In this document: piece after piece, positions 32,215 to 43,210 of the stretch | How positions within the stretch are numbered: the first letter of the stretch is position 1 | Layout of the letters: the number at the start of each line of letters is the position of its first letter | Origin: Sepioteuthis lessoniana | Taxonomy: Eukaryota > Mollusca > Cephalopoda > Myopsida > Loliginidae | NCBI GenBank assembly: GCA_963585895.1 | Contig: OY757904.1 | Span: 156,721,950 to 156,785,949, forward strand | Direction: 5' to 3' | DNA: 64,000 nt | Program-made: the position numbers and the translations under genes | The notes under the pieces: generated by a model | Told to the model about the DNA's origin: nothing | The model's database searches: none | What the model saw: the letters and a program-made list of their open reading frames with translations, nothing else

Positions 32215-32613
32215 ATGAAAATGATTTATTACTGATACAATCGCAATGGTGGTCATTCAGAACGTCCTGTAAAAATGCACCCTTTGAGCAAGAAACATCA
32301 AATCCATGTTTTTTTTAAATTTTTACTATATCAGCTTCCAGGACATGCAATGTTTTTTAAGTTTCTTGTCTTAATAATAAATCATTATCACATCAATGGG
32401 TTGCATCTAATTTGAGACAGTTTTGAATGATTTCGTCTCCAAATAAGTAGTTGTGTAAAATATTTTCTTCTCTTTTGTCTAAGGCATTGGGATCGAGGAT
32501 TAATAGTTGTTATAGTAGATACTATTTTCAAATCTGAAGCAAAAAAGAAAACAACATTATTATTAGTAGAGTTATTAGCAGTCACGTGGATCCTGTGTAT
32601 ATTGAGACACTCT
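32215..32613 (-). mobile_element. MITE-like element, second copy (inverted relative to 29.0 kb)
   Basis: On the minus strand it begins AGAGTGTCTCAATATACACA, then GATTTGAAAATAGTATCTAC and CAACTACTTATTTGGAGACG, matching the 29.0 kb copy throughout, and ends with the inner repeat CAGTAATAAATCATTTTCAT. The two copies lie 2.8 kb apart in opposite orientation and could pair as an inverted repeat. Confidence 0.6.
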
Positions 32614-32754
32614 ATAATGCTTAGTCATTATAAATGTAACGGTAAAATAGTACATAAGCACACTCAATGCCGTCACACAACTGAGTGAGTAACCTCTAAA
32701 AAGAGTTACTGTTCACGCATGCGCCGTTAAGTCCCATCTGATTGATAAATCTAA

Positions 32755-33072
32755 ATGAACACGCTGGGATCAGTTTTCGAGTTACTCAAATGGTTAAATA
32801 CATTCCATTGGTCACTGTATATCACTGGAAGAGAAAATGTCTTTGAGAATCGTAAAGAAATTTGTGGTATTTTATTGAAATATTGTAAAGAAGCTGACGG
32901 TGAAAGAGCCAGACTTGCGTTATTTTCTGATGAATTTAATGGATCGATAACATCTTTTAATTTTTCTTCTAGTTGTCTTAAGTTAAATTATTTTCTTTTT
33001 AAACAATATCATAAAAACAATTCTTTCTTTTTTTTTCTTTCTGACTTTTTCAGTGAAGAAAGTTCAACATAA
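32755..33072 (+). CDS. Hypothetical ORF, 105 codons, unrecognised
   Basis: Opens at ATG 32755 (MNTLGSVFELLKWLNTFHWS) and the first ~65 residues have a balanced, globular-looking composition (ENRKEICGILLKYCKEADGE), unlike most frames here. The C-terminal third becomes F/N/S-rich as the DNA turns T-rich, suggesting that any real exon would end near 32940. No domain, splice context or neighbouring exon is recognisable. It may be a degenerate transposon-derived frame. Confidence 0.2.
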   Translation: MNTLGSVFELLKWLNTFHWSLYITGRENVFENRKEICGILLKYCKEADGERARLALFSDEFNGSITSFNFSSSCLKLNYFLFKQYHKNNSFFFFLSDFFSEESST

Positions 33073-33640
33073 AATAATTCAAATATATAAAGATTTTTTT
33101 TTCATTCAGATTAACTAAATAGATAATAATTTATGAGCCGCTCTCATTGAAATCTCAAACTGCTGAACGTAACGTAATGCTATTAACCCCGCTTTTTATC
33201 AAACGCAATTCGACTTTTATTATAGGGATTTGTAAATTATACGCACCTCGAATTTTGGTTATGAAAGTCTGGAAAAAATGTATCTTTCGTGTATAATACG
33301 CATTGACTTTTTGAATTTGACTCTAAATTAAACATCTGTTCAACTTTTGATTCAGTTTGTATCGACCAACATTTAGAATTTATGTGGTTTATCTAATTTT
33401 TCCAGACACAAAATTTACACAGTATTTAGATCAACGGCAAGGATATGTTCACACGAAAATATTACTATCGTCGAAAATAAGTTCACAATAGAATAAATAA
33501 ATTATAAAGAAACGCGCATTCCAGTGACTGTTTCTGTGAGGTCTTATAAAGCAGAAGTCATTCATAGAGCTTACTTTTGCTCATGAAGACCCGAATATGG
33601 TGACCCACGTGCCCTGAAATAAGTTAATATTGAGTTACCG
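33073..33640. other. No gene recognised
   Basis: AT-rich unassigned DNA. Confidence 0.45.
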
Positions 33641-33649
33641 AGTATAATA

Positions 33650-33890
33650 TTGTCATATAGGAATAAAAAGAAACACTTGCGCTTGAACACCGACCGCCAG
33701 TAAATGGAAATGGTAAACCTCTATATAGTATAAATAGAGGTACCGTGCTGTTAGAGTTGAGAACATCAGTGGGGATTTCTTTGAGAGACGGACTTCAGCG
33801 AGATAAAGACTTCAGTGATAGCTTGGCTGGTAACAACACTCTTGGTTCAAAGTGACTCTGTTATTATTTGTGGCAAGACTGTAGTGTTAC
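33650..33890 (+). promoter_or_regulatory. TATA/initiator cluster; possible solo LTR
   Basis: TATAAATAGAGG at 33729-33740, an initiator-like TCAGT at 33766-33770 and a GGGGATTTCTTTGAGAGACG stretch downstream look like a compact Pol II promoter. The stretch can be read as starting TGTCATATAGG (about 33652) and ending GTGTTACA (about 33889), i.e. TG...CA as in LTRs, but I find no 5 bp duplication, second LTR, primer-binding site or pol frame. TATA to initiator spacing (~39 bp) is longer than usual. Confidence 0.25.
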
Positions 33891-34043
33891 AGATAATAAC
33901 AATCATTCGCTTGTCTTATTTTCCTTTTAATGTACTAATTTCAGTTAGAATGAAATACTCACGTTTTTGTTGTCTGTCAATTATTTCTTTTTATCTACAG
34001 TGAGTGTAACAAAAAAAAACACACACACACACTTAACTTTTAG

Positions 34044-35079
34044 ATTGTTTGATTTCATGGCATATCAACCTTTGTAGGTTATTTAACGCCAAATCCATTT
34101 TTATGTAAATCATCATTTCTATTTCAAACTATTCAGTTTATTCAAGCAGTTATATATAACAATTCAGTTGAGCGTAAGTAAAGTTTCAATGTTAAAAAAA
34201 AAACAGTTCAATTTCAAATAATTCTGTTTAGCATAAACACGCAGTTTAAATGTAAGTATAGTTTGATTGTCAAAAACATTTCTATTTCAAGCAATTCAGT
34301 TTAATCAAACAATTCAGTTTAGCATAAGTATGCCGTTAGTTCTATTTGACCCATAGAGAAGGCCCTATCAGGTACTACTACGCCGGGCAAAACGGGCCTG
34401 GGAGCAATGGCAATGAAGAGGTGCTCCGTATTCCCCAAGGCCCCAGCATTACTAGGACCTCACCATCAGACTGTTTAGTGTCATATCCAGGACACTCGTT
34501 GGGGGAAGGGGTCTTACCCCTCTGCAGAGGTGCAGTCGGTGTATTCTACAGCCCCAGCCGACAGGGCAACAATATAATGGCACTGATATGTATTGTCAAA
34601 CGGTTGCTCTTATTTTCTAAAAGGATTACGATGGAAAGTGACTTGTAAATGTAACCACGGCACCTTGCATAGAATAGTAATGGCAGAACATGGCCAGTAA
34701 ACCACTGTTAATTGCACTCCAGTCTCTACGAAACTATTTCCCAGTCACCTGAGACTGTAGTATACATCGACTGCATCTCTGCAGAGGGGTAAAACCCCAC
34801 AACGACTGTCCTGGATATTACAATAAAGCATCTGGTGACAAGGAGATTTGGGGAATTTGGAGTACCCCTTCATTGCCATTGCTCTTGGGTCCACTCTGAC
34901 CCCGAGCGGTAGCACCTGATAGGGTCCTACCTATGGGTCTAATGAAACAAAGTAACTGCACCAACAAATCATTAATGTTAAATTCTGACTGTTAAGTTGC
35001 AGTACTTGAAACCCTTTAACTGAGTAAAAAGAGAGCTCAAGTTTGTTTCAGAATATTATCTACAAAAGTGTTTAAAAAT

Positions 35080-35122
<43 letters not shown>

Positions 35123-35191
35123 ATAAACAGGATTTGGCATTAAATGACCTACAACTTGTTGATAGGTCATAAAACCAAACCAAACAAAACC
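34044..35191. mobile_element. Complete FB element with two core-bearing arms
   Basis: Left arm 34044-34575: outer end TTTCATGGCATATCAACC, TTTGTAGGTTATTTAACGCC, sub-repeats (TTTCAAATAATTCTGTTTAG and relatives), then the core (GGAGCAATGGCAATGAAGAG to CAGCCCCAGCCGACAGGGC). A ~160 bp unique middle follows. Right arm from about 34740, inverted: core with CTCTGCAGAGGGGTAAAACC and TTCATTGCCATTGCTC, sub-repeats with a (TA)n(TG)n at 35081-35122, and the end GGATTTGGCATTAAATGACC to CATAAAACCAAACC. The core-bearing arms show that the 'core' repeats elsewhere are FB arms. No transposase gene is inside, so mobility would need help in trans. Confidence 0.7.
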
Positions 35192-36220
35192 AATCTACAA
35201 AACTAAGCTAGGCTAGGTAAATGACAAACTTCTAACTGCGACCATCTGGACGCACTCCCTCAGGTCAAGCAGTAATGATAAAGACCCTCCCACCTACGAA
35301 AAAGAAAGATAAAAACAGGAAAGAGAAAAAGAGAAAGAGAGAGAAAGAGAGAGAAGAAAATATTGATGGGAAGCAACAGATGCTTATATTGACATTTTTT
35401 CTGGCGGGAAGTTTTTTGTTTGTTTTTATTTTTATTTTTATTTTTTTGTGTGTTTTGCTTTTGTTATGTCTTTGTTTTTTCTTTTTCTGTTTGTTCTTTT
35501 TTTATTTAAATTGGTTTTCTCATATTTCTTTCAAATAGATAACACAGCAATATGTATTTCTATAATATGAATATGCTCATATACGGAGTCACTTAAATTT
35601 TACGAAAAGAATTTCTTAAAGTTTTTAACTCATCTGACCAATATTGTTCAGTAGTGAGTTTGATGCTCACTAAGTGAATATTTAGCGAAGGGATATGTTG
35701 TCATTACTTTTAGCGCGGGAATGTTGTAACGTGCGTGTGCGTATTATTCCCTTTTCCCTTGTTAAGTGTTGTTGGAGGTGTTGAGGGAGATATGTTCGCT
35801 ATAGTGTAGCAAAAGTCGTGTTTGCTGTTTGAGGACAGAAACGATTGTAATCACCGTGAGTTTGTGGTTCTGGTTGTTTCGGGGAGAAGCGTCAATGTCT
35901 CCAGAAAATGTTGCCAAGAGATGAAGTAGCTAGGTGTCAGAGCTGAATTTTGCATCGCAGTCGACATAGCCAATTTTGGGGGTAACGTAAAGTTGTTCCT
36001 GTGTGTGGCGTATTGAATTCATCTTATTCATATTCAACTGGGAACCCTTAATCTAAGAGAATAGACGCAAGGGGTACATAAATTAGATGGCTTTCCTCAT
36101 TGTGTCGATGCTATTGAAGAACAGACAGTAAAGCGTCTGTCCTGAACGAAGAAATTCTGAGAAAGAGGGAGAGTGTTTGATGGTTTGCCCAATTTCTGCT
36201 GCCCGGAAAGATGTTCCGGT
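35192..36220. other. No gene recognised; AAAG/T-rich tract
   Basis: A purine-rich (GAGAAA) stretch at 35310-35355 and a T-rich run at 35400-35500 create a spurious hydrophobic frame (35275-35538). 35690-36000 is slightly GC-richer with GTAACGTGCGTGTGCGTATT, also found in similar form at 56.09 kb, so part is an old repeat. Confidence 0.45.
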
Positions 36221-36224
36221 TAAT

Positions 36225-36590
36225 AGGTAAAGTCATCCTGATTGGGTGAAATTATGCGTCGACCCTAACGGTCGAATGAAATTACGCGCCAAACAAAGAT
36301 ACGAAATTCTTTCTTCTACAAAAAAACTCTTCCTGATAAAACGAACACTAGAAGAATATAAACCAGCTTTCAGAAAATCCAGAAAGGAACAAATTACTAC
36401 ATCCTGATTGCGCATTGGTCACACAAGATTTACGTACTCCCTTTTACTCATACAAAAGAGGAAAAGAGTATAGCATGTCAAACACTCTAAACTGTTAAAT
36501 ATTTTCTTATAGAAAAGGTGGAACCTTAACTCTCATTAGACGACGTATTTTCAATGCAAACAATCTGAAGGACTAATTTGAAAATGTTCA
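36225..36590 (+). pseudogene. LINE-RNH C-terminal fragment, second copy
   Basis: Plus-strand translation RTLEEYKPAFRKSRKEQITT, then after a stop LRIGHTRFTYSLLL, then a shifted frame with a VKHSKLLNIFL-like stretch and TTYFQCKQSEGL. It aligns with the 19.3 kb fragment and shows the R-L-R-I-G-H-T-R motif common near the end of the RNase H-like part of jockey/I/R1-type LINEs. Dead through stops and frameshifts. Confidence 0.65.
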
Positions 36591-36839
36591 CATGCATTGC
36601 ATTTTGTCCTTCTTGAGAAAAATAAAATTGTACCGAAAATTATATTTGTTAAGATAATTACTATTATACAAAGTAATTACTAGAAAACTAGCCCAGAGGA
36701 TTCTGACATATCGTTAAACGAAAAATAAAATTCAAAAAGAACTACTCAAAAAATGTAAATGTAAATATGAATGCACAATCTATGTATTTTCTAAACTCTA
36801 CGTATTCCTGGACAGTTTGATATGCCGTAAAAATCAATC

Positions 36840-37126
36840 CTTATTTACCAACGCTCGGGCTGGATATGACACAAAGTCAATTTTTAAGTGGAGTTTAACA
36901 GGTTTGAATTCAGTGTTTTCCTTCTCCTAGACATGTTGCATCACCAAGGCTGAAGAACCTAGTCTGCCCTACTATTTACACATAGCTGGAGGGGGAATAA
37001 TTGGATTCATACCTTACCCAAAGGTATTAGTGCTATGTAAAATGCAATCAGTCTCGTCCAGGAGTTGAACTCGTGTCGCCGTGTCCATTTCCTACGACAA
37101 TAACCATTACACTACCGGCACCTCCA
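36840..37126 (-). repeat. SINE-A flanked by a 12 bp target-site duplication
   Basis: Full-length 287 bp copy. TAAAAATCAATC occurs immediately before (36828-36839) and after (37127-37138). On the minus strand: GGTGCCGGTAGTGTAATGGT (A box), ACACGAGTTCAACTCC (B box), CTTTGGGTAAGGTATGAATC (central) and TCAAACCTGTTAAACTCCAC (tail). The direct repeat shows LINE-style integration and defines the true element ends. Confidence 0.9.
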
Positions 37127-37319
37127 TAAAAATCAATCAATTTATCTCACTGTGTGCTCCCAGACTGTGGTCTTTTACCAGTTTCAGCTAAGTTTCATAA
37201 GTACCTATAAACCTTTTGAAGTAGTATGCTGGTGGGAAATTACCTAAAAATGATGAACCAAATCTGTTTTATAAATTTTGATAAATCAGTTTTGATTACT
37301 AACTTACCGGTAACAAAGG

Positions 37320-38215
37320 ATTGTTTTAGGCCGAGAGGTTATGGAATCGCGTTCATTGTTCGAATAAATTCAAATTTCATTGTAGTTTTTATAAAGAGTT
37401 TTTGTACACAATTACATAATATTAGATATTCCTATCAAATACAAATCAGCTCAGTTGGCTGGGGCTGTAGAAAAGACCGACTGAACTCTGCAGAGGGGTA
37501 AGACCCCTGCCCAACGAGTGTCATCAAACCATCTCAGGCCAGTCACCTGGGGCTGTGGAATACTCCGACTACATCTCTGAAGAAGGGCATGACTCTTTCC
37601 CACAGCGAGAGCACTGTATATAACATTTAATAGTCTGGTGGCATGGTTCCAATATTGCTGGACTTTTGGGGAATGCGGAGTACTCCTTAATTCCCATCGC
37701 TCCCTGGTCCACTCTGGTCCGGTGTTGTAGCACCTGATTGGGTCCAATCTATGGGTTGAATTGAGTTGTTTGACATTTATACTGAGTGCAAACAAATGAC
37801 TTATGCGCAACTAAATTTTCAGAAATAGAACTTTTTGACCACTTAACTGTGTTAAATAAATGACTGATGTTTAATAAAATTGCTACTTATACATTGCAAT
37901 ACTTGAAACCATTCAACTTTGTTGACTTATACTAAATCAAATTGTTGGAAATAGAACTGTTTGATCCTTTAATTGAGAGTAAACAAATGACTGATGCTGA
38001 ATTGAATTGTTGATGATACATAGCAATATTTGGAACAATTAATTTTGTTGACTTATACTAAATTGAATTGTTAGAAAGAGAACTGTTTGATCCTTTAACT
38101 GTGTATCTACAAAATGTGTTTACAAATCATATATTCACTATATAATTACAACAGGATTTGGCTTTAAATAACCAACAATAGTTTACATACCATTAAAACC
38201 AAACCAAACCAAATA
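37320..38215. repeat. FB arms: short plus arm abutting a long minus arm
   Basis: 37325-37440 carries the outer arm blocks in plus sense. From 37441 the sequence is inverted core (GGCTGGGGCTGTAG, CTCTGCAGAGGGGTAAGACC, GAATGCGGAGTACTCC), partly duplicated (two CTGGGGCTGTxGAA blocks), then inverted sub-repeats and the outer end GGATTTGGCTTTAAATAACC to CATTAAAACCAAACC at 38150-38212. This is a rearranged FB element. Confidence 0.65.
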
Positions 38216-38680
38216 TTTTGCACACAATTGTAAGGTTAAAAGATTTAAATTTAATAGAAATGATTTATAGAAAAGTATGTGGTTTCAAGTAACTATTTCT
38301 ATTTGATAATTGTCATTTGTTTGCATACAGTGAAATGGGTTCAATAAGTTAATAATACTCCTTAGTATAGAATAACAGCTTCGTGTAACTATGTCTTATA
38401 AAAAATAATTTCCACAAAATTTTATGGTATCAAGTATTCTTATGTAAAACTTATAATTTTCAAATAGGTTCTACCACTCCCGGTCAACATGGACCTAACT
38501 AATCCATAGTTGGGTACAACCACTCTAAGTCAGCGTGGGTCTGGGAGTAATGCTAATGATGAAGTACTCCACACACTTCAGATCTCCAGAACGGAAGCCT
38601 CACAATCAGATGCAATTTACTTCCCTACTGAAAATTTTGAAGGGGTATTACCCCTCAACAAGGGTAAGAAAGTCAGCGTA
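38216..38680 (+). repeat. FB arm and core
   Basis: Sub-repeats (GTGGTTTCAAGTAACTATTT and relatives), two short core starts (ACCACTCCCGGTCAACATGG, TCAGCGTGGGTCTGGGAGTA) and TCCAGAACGGAAGCCTCACA. The SINE-C copy follows with about 8 bp between. Confidence 0.6.
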
Positions 38681-38687
38681 ATCTTAA

Positions 38688-38935
38688 CCCCTGGCTTAAT
38701 GGATAGAGTGTTCGCTAATTGCCCAGGAGACAGGGTTTTAATCCCAGGTCGAGTCATACCAAAGACTCAAAAATGGTACTTGATACCTCCTTGCTTAACA
38801 CTCAACATTATAAGGTACGTATCAAGAGTGAAGTAGAGCAATCCAGGGAAAGGAGTAATGCCCTCCCCAGCACCTCCGTGTAGTAGCTATTCAAAAGGGA
38901 GCCTTCGAGTCGCCTTCAGCTACTTTCGTCAATTT
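38688..38935 (+). repeat. SINE-C, full-length plus-strand copy
   Basis: CTGGCTTAATGGATAGAGTG (A box), CAGGGTTTTAATCCCAGGTC (B box), GAGTCATACCAAAGACTC, ATGGTACTTGATACCTCC and the 3' end GGGAGCCTTCGAGTCGCC. The plus-strand frame 38510-38836 is an artefact of this repeat. Confidence 0.8.
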
Positions 38936-39589
38936 TACTTTTTCCATCTCAAAACTGCTAACATGAAAGATCCAGGAAGGTTCCAAATGATTCTAGCATT
39001 CATGGTCTGCGAGATGAGATTGTTAAGCATTATTTTACGTCGAAGAGTCTTGTTCATCTTTAATGAGTACTATGACACAAGGTTTAAAATAAGCTACACT
39101 TAATGAGGCCAGAACCCATTGAAAATGTAATGACTTTTAAGATATATGTGTTTGCTTACCACTGTTTTGCTGCGAGGCGCTGTTTTCATAAAGAATTGTA
39201 TGGTACATGGCCACAACTTTAACGGAATCAATGAAGATATGTCATTTCCGTGGTAATAATCTGTGATTCTAGTTTGCTAATCATGGCTTCGCGGTTAGAC
39301 TGTATGATCGAGAAAGATGTCAACGAGTGGTATGCCTCAAACCGTAATCAAACACTGATACGTTTTCTCATTTGATATTTTATTTCATTTCTAACATGAA
39401 AAATTAATAAAAACATAGAAATATCAATAAAAATTAAAGTCACAATGACTCAGTATAACGTTATTCATTTAAAGAGCTTTATCATTTATTAAAAATTAAT
39501 CTCGAGCATTTAAAAGGGAAATGTGTACACAAGAGACCATTTTTTGAAAAAAAAACATGTGTCAAGTTTTATAAATGAAACGCATATGT

Positions 39590-39593
<4 letters not shown>
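38936..39593. other. No gene recognised
   Basis: AT-rich unassigned DNA. Confidence 0.45.

Positions 39594-39644
<51 letters not shown>
39594..39644. repeat. (TA)n microsatellite
   Basis: About 50 bp of TA. Confidence 0.95.
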
Positions 39645-39648
<4 letters not shown>

Positions 39649-40043
39649 AATAAACTTGCGACAGTCTTATGTGCTTCTATTTACTCAGAATAATACATTC
39701 AATTATTGCAAATGACCATGTACGCAGGTCAATACGTGCTTAACTTTCAAAATAAGGGAAATCAACAATACTCAAGCCACAAGCTCATGCGGTTCCCATG
39801 TTAAATTTGGCATTTAATTATAGTTATCATTCAGGTTAAAATTTAACGCTAAAACCACTTTAAATCCGTTAAATCTTTGCGATTCACGAAAATCCAGAGC
39901 AATTATCATATATTTCAAGTATAGAATGAAATAATAATCAAAAAATCATTCAAAAACTCATATATCAGGGTTCCACGTTAACGATTCTCAGGTGGACTAG
40001 AATTCAACACAATTGATTTTTTTTATTACTAACAAAATATATT

Positions 40044-40099
<56 letters not shown>

Positions 40100-40945
40100 C
40101 GATATTTTACATGCAGTACATATACACAGATTAACACAGAAACCAAAGCCCCGTATTTTATTGTGGTTATTGTTTCACTGACTTCTTTTCTGATTTTTGT
40201 ACTGAAATTCAGTTCGTTTTTCATATTGGCACTTTATAATTTTAGTGCGAATCTTCTTTAAAATACAATATTTCCTGATGATCGTGAAAACGTGAAACAC
40301 GATGTAGTAATTTAGGATTTGTTTCCTATGTTGTGCAATCCAAAGTAACGAGCATAGATAAGTATATCTTTAAGAATTTTAAAAGAAAAAGTTGCTATAA
40401 AGTTTGGTCATAGATAATACCTAATAATCCCCATTTCGATTGAATAACGTTCCACTAGATAGACGAAAGATCGAATATTTAAGAGAATCAATTTTTTATC
40501 AAAACTATTGAAGTTATGCTTATTTATTGGCACTACACAATAATTCATCAAATTTATTTTGTTTTCAGAGACTTTTACTCCAAAGATTACGTGCAGTACA
40601 CATTTAAACGTTATCTATAATTTCCTTGTATAAGAAAAATTACAACAATTGTAAAACTAACATGTGGAAAGTCACGAAATTATAAGTCACAACAGGAAAT
40701 AAAAAAGTTTATTCTTGAATATATGAGATATTTTTACACCGTTCAACGTTTTATGGAGTCATTTCAAAAAATTAATTTGACAGCCTATATAGATAAAAGA
40801 AAAGGAAAACCAATAACTAGTATAGAAATAATTTATGCAAAAATGTTTCATGCAAAACTGCTCATGATAGTCTGGGTGCAATAAGAAAGCATGAAAATAA
40901 CAATATTTACTGATATAAATTGCATTCTCTCAAAAGACTTGAAGC
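39645..40945. other. No gene recognised; (TA)n(TG)n at 40045-40097
   Basis: AT-rich unassigned DNA. Frames over the microsatellite are IYIY/CVCV artefacts. Confidence 0.45.
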
Positions 40946-40949
40946 AGTC

Positions 40950-42060
40950 TCTTTTCAACAGAACTTATTTGAGAATTTCACCAAAGATAATGACTTCGCA
41001 AACAGCTAATACTCCTTCTTAAATTGCATTTTTGGATATAAATTGTTTGTCATCCTCACAATGATGCCTCTTGACAAGTCAACAGAGTTTTTCATAAATG
41101 TTTAAATCTGGAGGAGGTCTATCGTTTTAAAACCCAAATTTATTTAAATATACAATCGTTGTATGCGCAACTGGTGCATTGTCATGCATGAAATTTGTTT
41201 GCCATCATCATTAGGACGCCTCTTGACAATGCATGAGAGGTTCTCAATAATATTAAAATCTGGAGGTCATGATGCCGACTCAGTGGGTCTATAGTTTTAA
41301 ACCCCTAATTTATTTAAATATACAATAGTTGCATGTTCAGCTGGTGCATTGTCCTTTATCAAATTCAGTCTTTATCTTAATACCAGTCTTCATCTTAAAC
41401 TTGTCTTTCGAAATCCAATGGAGTTAGAAGAGGTTATTTTAACGCCCTCGTTTACTTTCTAAGGGTCAACGATGATTATCGCCCAAAATATAGGCTCTCT
41501 ACCATCTTTTTGATGCCTCAACAGAATAGGCTTAGATTTCTTCTGCAGAAACAACCTATTTCATCAATCATCGCGGGCACACACTCTTCAATTAACAACC
41601 CTTTCTGGAAATCTAGTTTTATATATTTTCTAACTCAGTTGACACGATTCACGAGCTGATTTGATTTGACAGGAAAGAAAAGAATTTATCTGGTACACAT
41701 TTCCAGATGATTCAGTTTGTGTCATCCTGGCGGTTGGAAGCTGACTGGTTTCAAATAAATCTTTACTTAAGTGGATGTTTGTGCATTTTAATTTTCAATT
41801 GCCTTTCCATTTATCCAGTCACAGATTACCGTATCTTCCATTTTTCAGGTTTCACATTCTACAGTCGGGTTTGTAATAAATTTTTTGACCGTCTCTTGCA
41901 AAGAATTTAACAACTTCTGAATTGGTTTTATAATCATGAAACATTTGAACAATTTTACCTTTTCATTATTATTTAAACAGGCTTTGTGGTCTATGTTGCA
42001 TAAAAATTGGAACGGTGACAATGAAGTAATATCATAAAAAATGTGGCGATTTGTTGACTG
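40950..42060 (-). pseudogene. Tc1-like transposase pseudogene with duplicated catalytic segment
   Basis: Minus strand, N to C: IVQMFHDYKTNSEVVKFFAR (helix-turn-helix-like), a degraded linker, KSKPILLRHQKDGREPIFWA (the segment before the central catalytic Asp), then LIKDNAPAEHATIVYLNKLG (second catalytic Asp in the DNAP motif) and PPDFNIIENLSCIVKRRPND (third catalytic residue, Glu of the IIEN motif), then again FMHDNAPVAHTTIVYLNKFG and PPPDLNIYEKLC plus LVKRHHCEDDKQ. About 170-180 bp encoding D-to-E is thus present twice in tandem and the copies have since diverged. Multiple stops and frameshifts. IS630/Tc1/mariner superfamily; terminal inverted repeats not found. Confidence 0.75.
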
Positions 42061-42098
42061 TCTCGCAGAATCATGTTATTGGACGAAATTGCCAAACA

Positions 42099-42218
42099 TT
42101 TGGTTTAATTTAAAATACATGCAGCCAATATGACGTTATCAAAAATATCCTTTTGATAAATTCCACTTTATAGAGTAAGGGATGACATGAAAATATATGG
42201 TATCACCCATAAGTAAGT
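42099..42218. repeat. Left copy of a ~120 bp direct repeat flanking a LINE
   Basis: Starts TTTGGTTTAATTTAAAATAC and ends near ATAAGTAAGT. It matches 43211-43331 with about nine substitutions and one indel by eye. The (ATG)n tail of the intervening LINE starts exactly where this copy ends. Confidence 0.9.
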
Positions 42219-43210
42219 CATCATCATCATCATCATCATCATGTCGTGCTGGTAGCACAGATATCCCTGACCCTCTCTCGCCACTTTTCCCTATCGTTCA
42301 TCGCCTCAGGCAGGTCTTCTGGACAACATCCTGTATCCTCACATAGTTGCTGAATGTAGGTTCGTGCTGATCGTCCTGCTTTTGCACGGCCATGTGTGGG
42401 GATCCATAAGAGTACATCACTTATGAGTTCGTCCCTGCTTCTCCAGCAGTGTCCTGCATGTTTGGTTCATCTAACTTGAATAGTTTTCGTGATAGGAGGC
42501 AGGTGGCCGTACAGTTGGTGTCTTGTGGGGTGTTGCCGCCAGGACTTGTTCTAGATTGCTCGCAGCATTCTTGTGTAATTGCCGTCAAGCTTCTTCTCCA
42601 GCCGTTTTGTTAGAGTCCATGTAGTGCATCCATATAGCAGTATCGATGCAAACGCTGCCTGGAAGAAACTGCGTTTCATTTTATCGGTTAGGTCTGATTT
42701 CCATATAATCGATAGCCTATTGATAGCTGTCCACGCTTTCGTTAACCTCGTTTCGATGTCCTTTTCGGTTGATGCGACGCTGCTTCCTAGATAAGTGAAT
42801 TTGCCTACTAGTTTAAGAGGGGTTCCGTCTAGAGTGGAGATGTCACCTGTCTGATTATAGCACATATATTCCGTTTTGTGTGCATTGACATAGAGGCTTA
42901 TGCCTGCGGCTGCTCGTTCCAAACTATGCAGTAGTGTTTCGACTTGGTCGGGTGTATTTGCCAGTATCACTATGTCATCGGCGTAGTCGGCGTCGGTAAT
43001 TGTTTTTACGGGGTACTTTTGCTTCTTTTCTTTGTCAGCTCGAAGCCATTCTCTCCGATTTTGTCAATCGATGTTCTAAGTACGTTGTCTAGACAAATGA
43101 TAAAGAGGTACGGAGCCAGCGTGTCCCCTTGTATACTCCTGCTACAATGTCGAAGTATTCTGTGTCTCCATCTGGTGATCGTACTTTTACTTTGGTGTTT
43201 CTATAGAGAA
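42219..43210 (-). pseudogene. LINE-RTE, best preserved 3' half, flanked by a long duplication
   Basis: Minus strand, N to C: YRNTKVKVRSPDGDTEYFDI, motif B region (QGDTLAPYLFIICLDNVLRT), motif C region ADYADDIVILANTP after a one-base deletion, AAAGISLYVNAHKTEYMC, FTYLGSSVASTEKDIETRL, SIIWKSDLTDKMKRSFFQ, LLYGCTTWTLTKRLEKKLDG, then, after a stop, GHLPPITKTIQVR and AMNDREKWRERVRDI, ending in an (ATG)n tail at 42219-42243. It copies RNA into DNA at a nicked target when intact. 5'-truncated inside the polymerase, and disabled by frameshifts and stops. The microsatellite tail and long flanking duplication fit the RTE clade. Confidence 0.85.

Noticed and set aside
34738..34960. Independent gene or regulatory region on the minus strand
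   Set aside because: It matches the FB core in inverse orientation and is the second arm of the 34.0-35.2 kb element.
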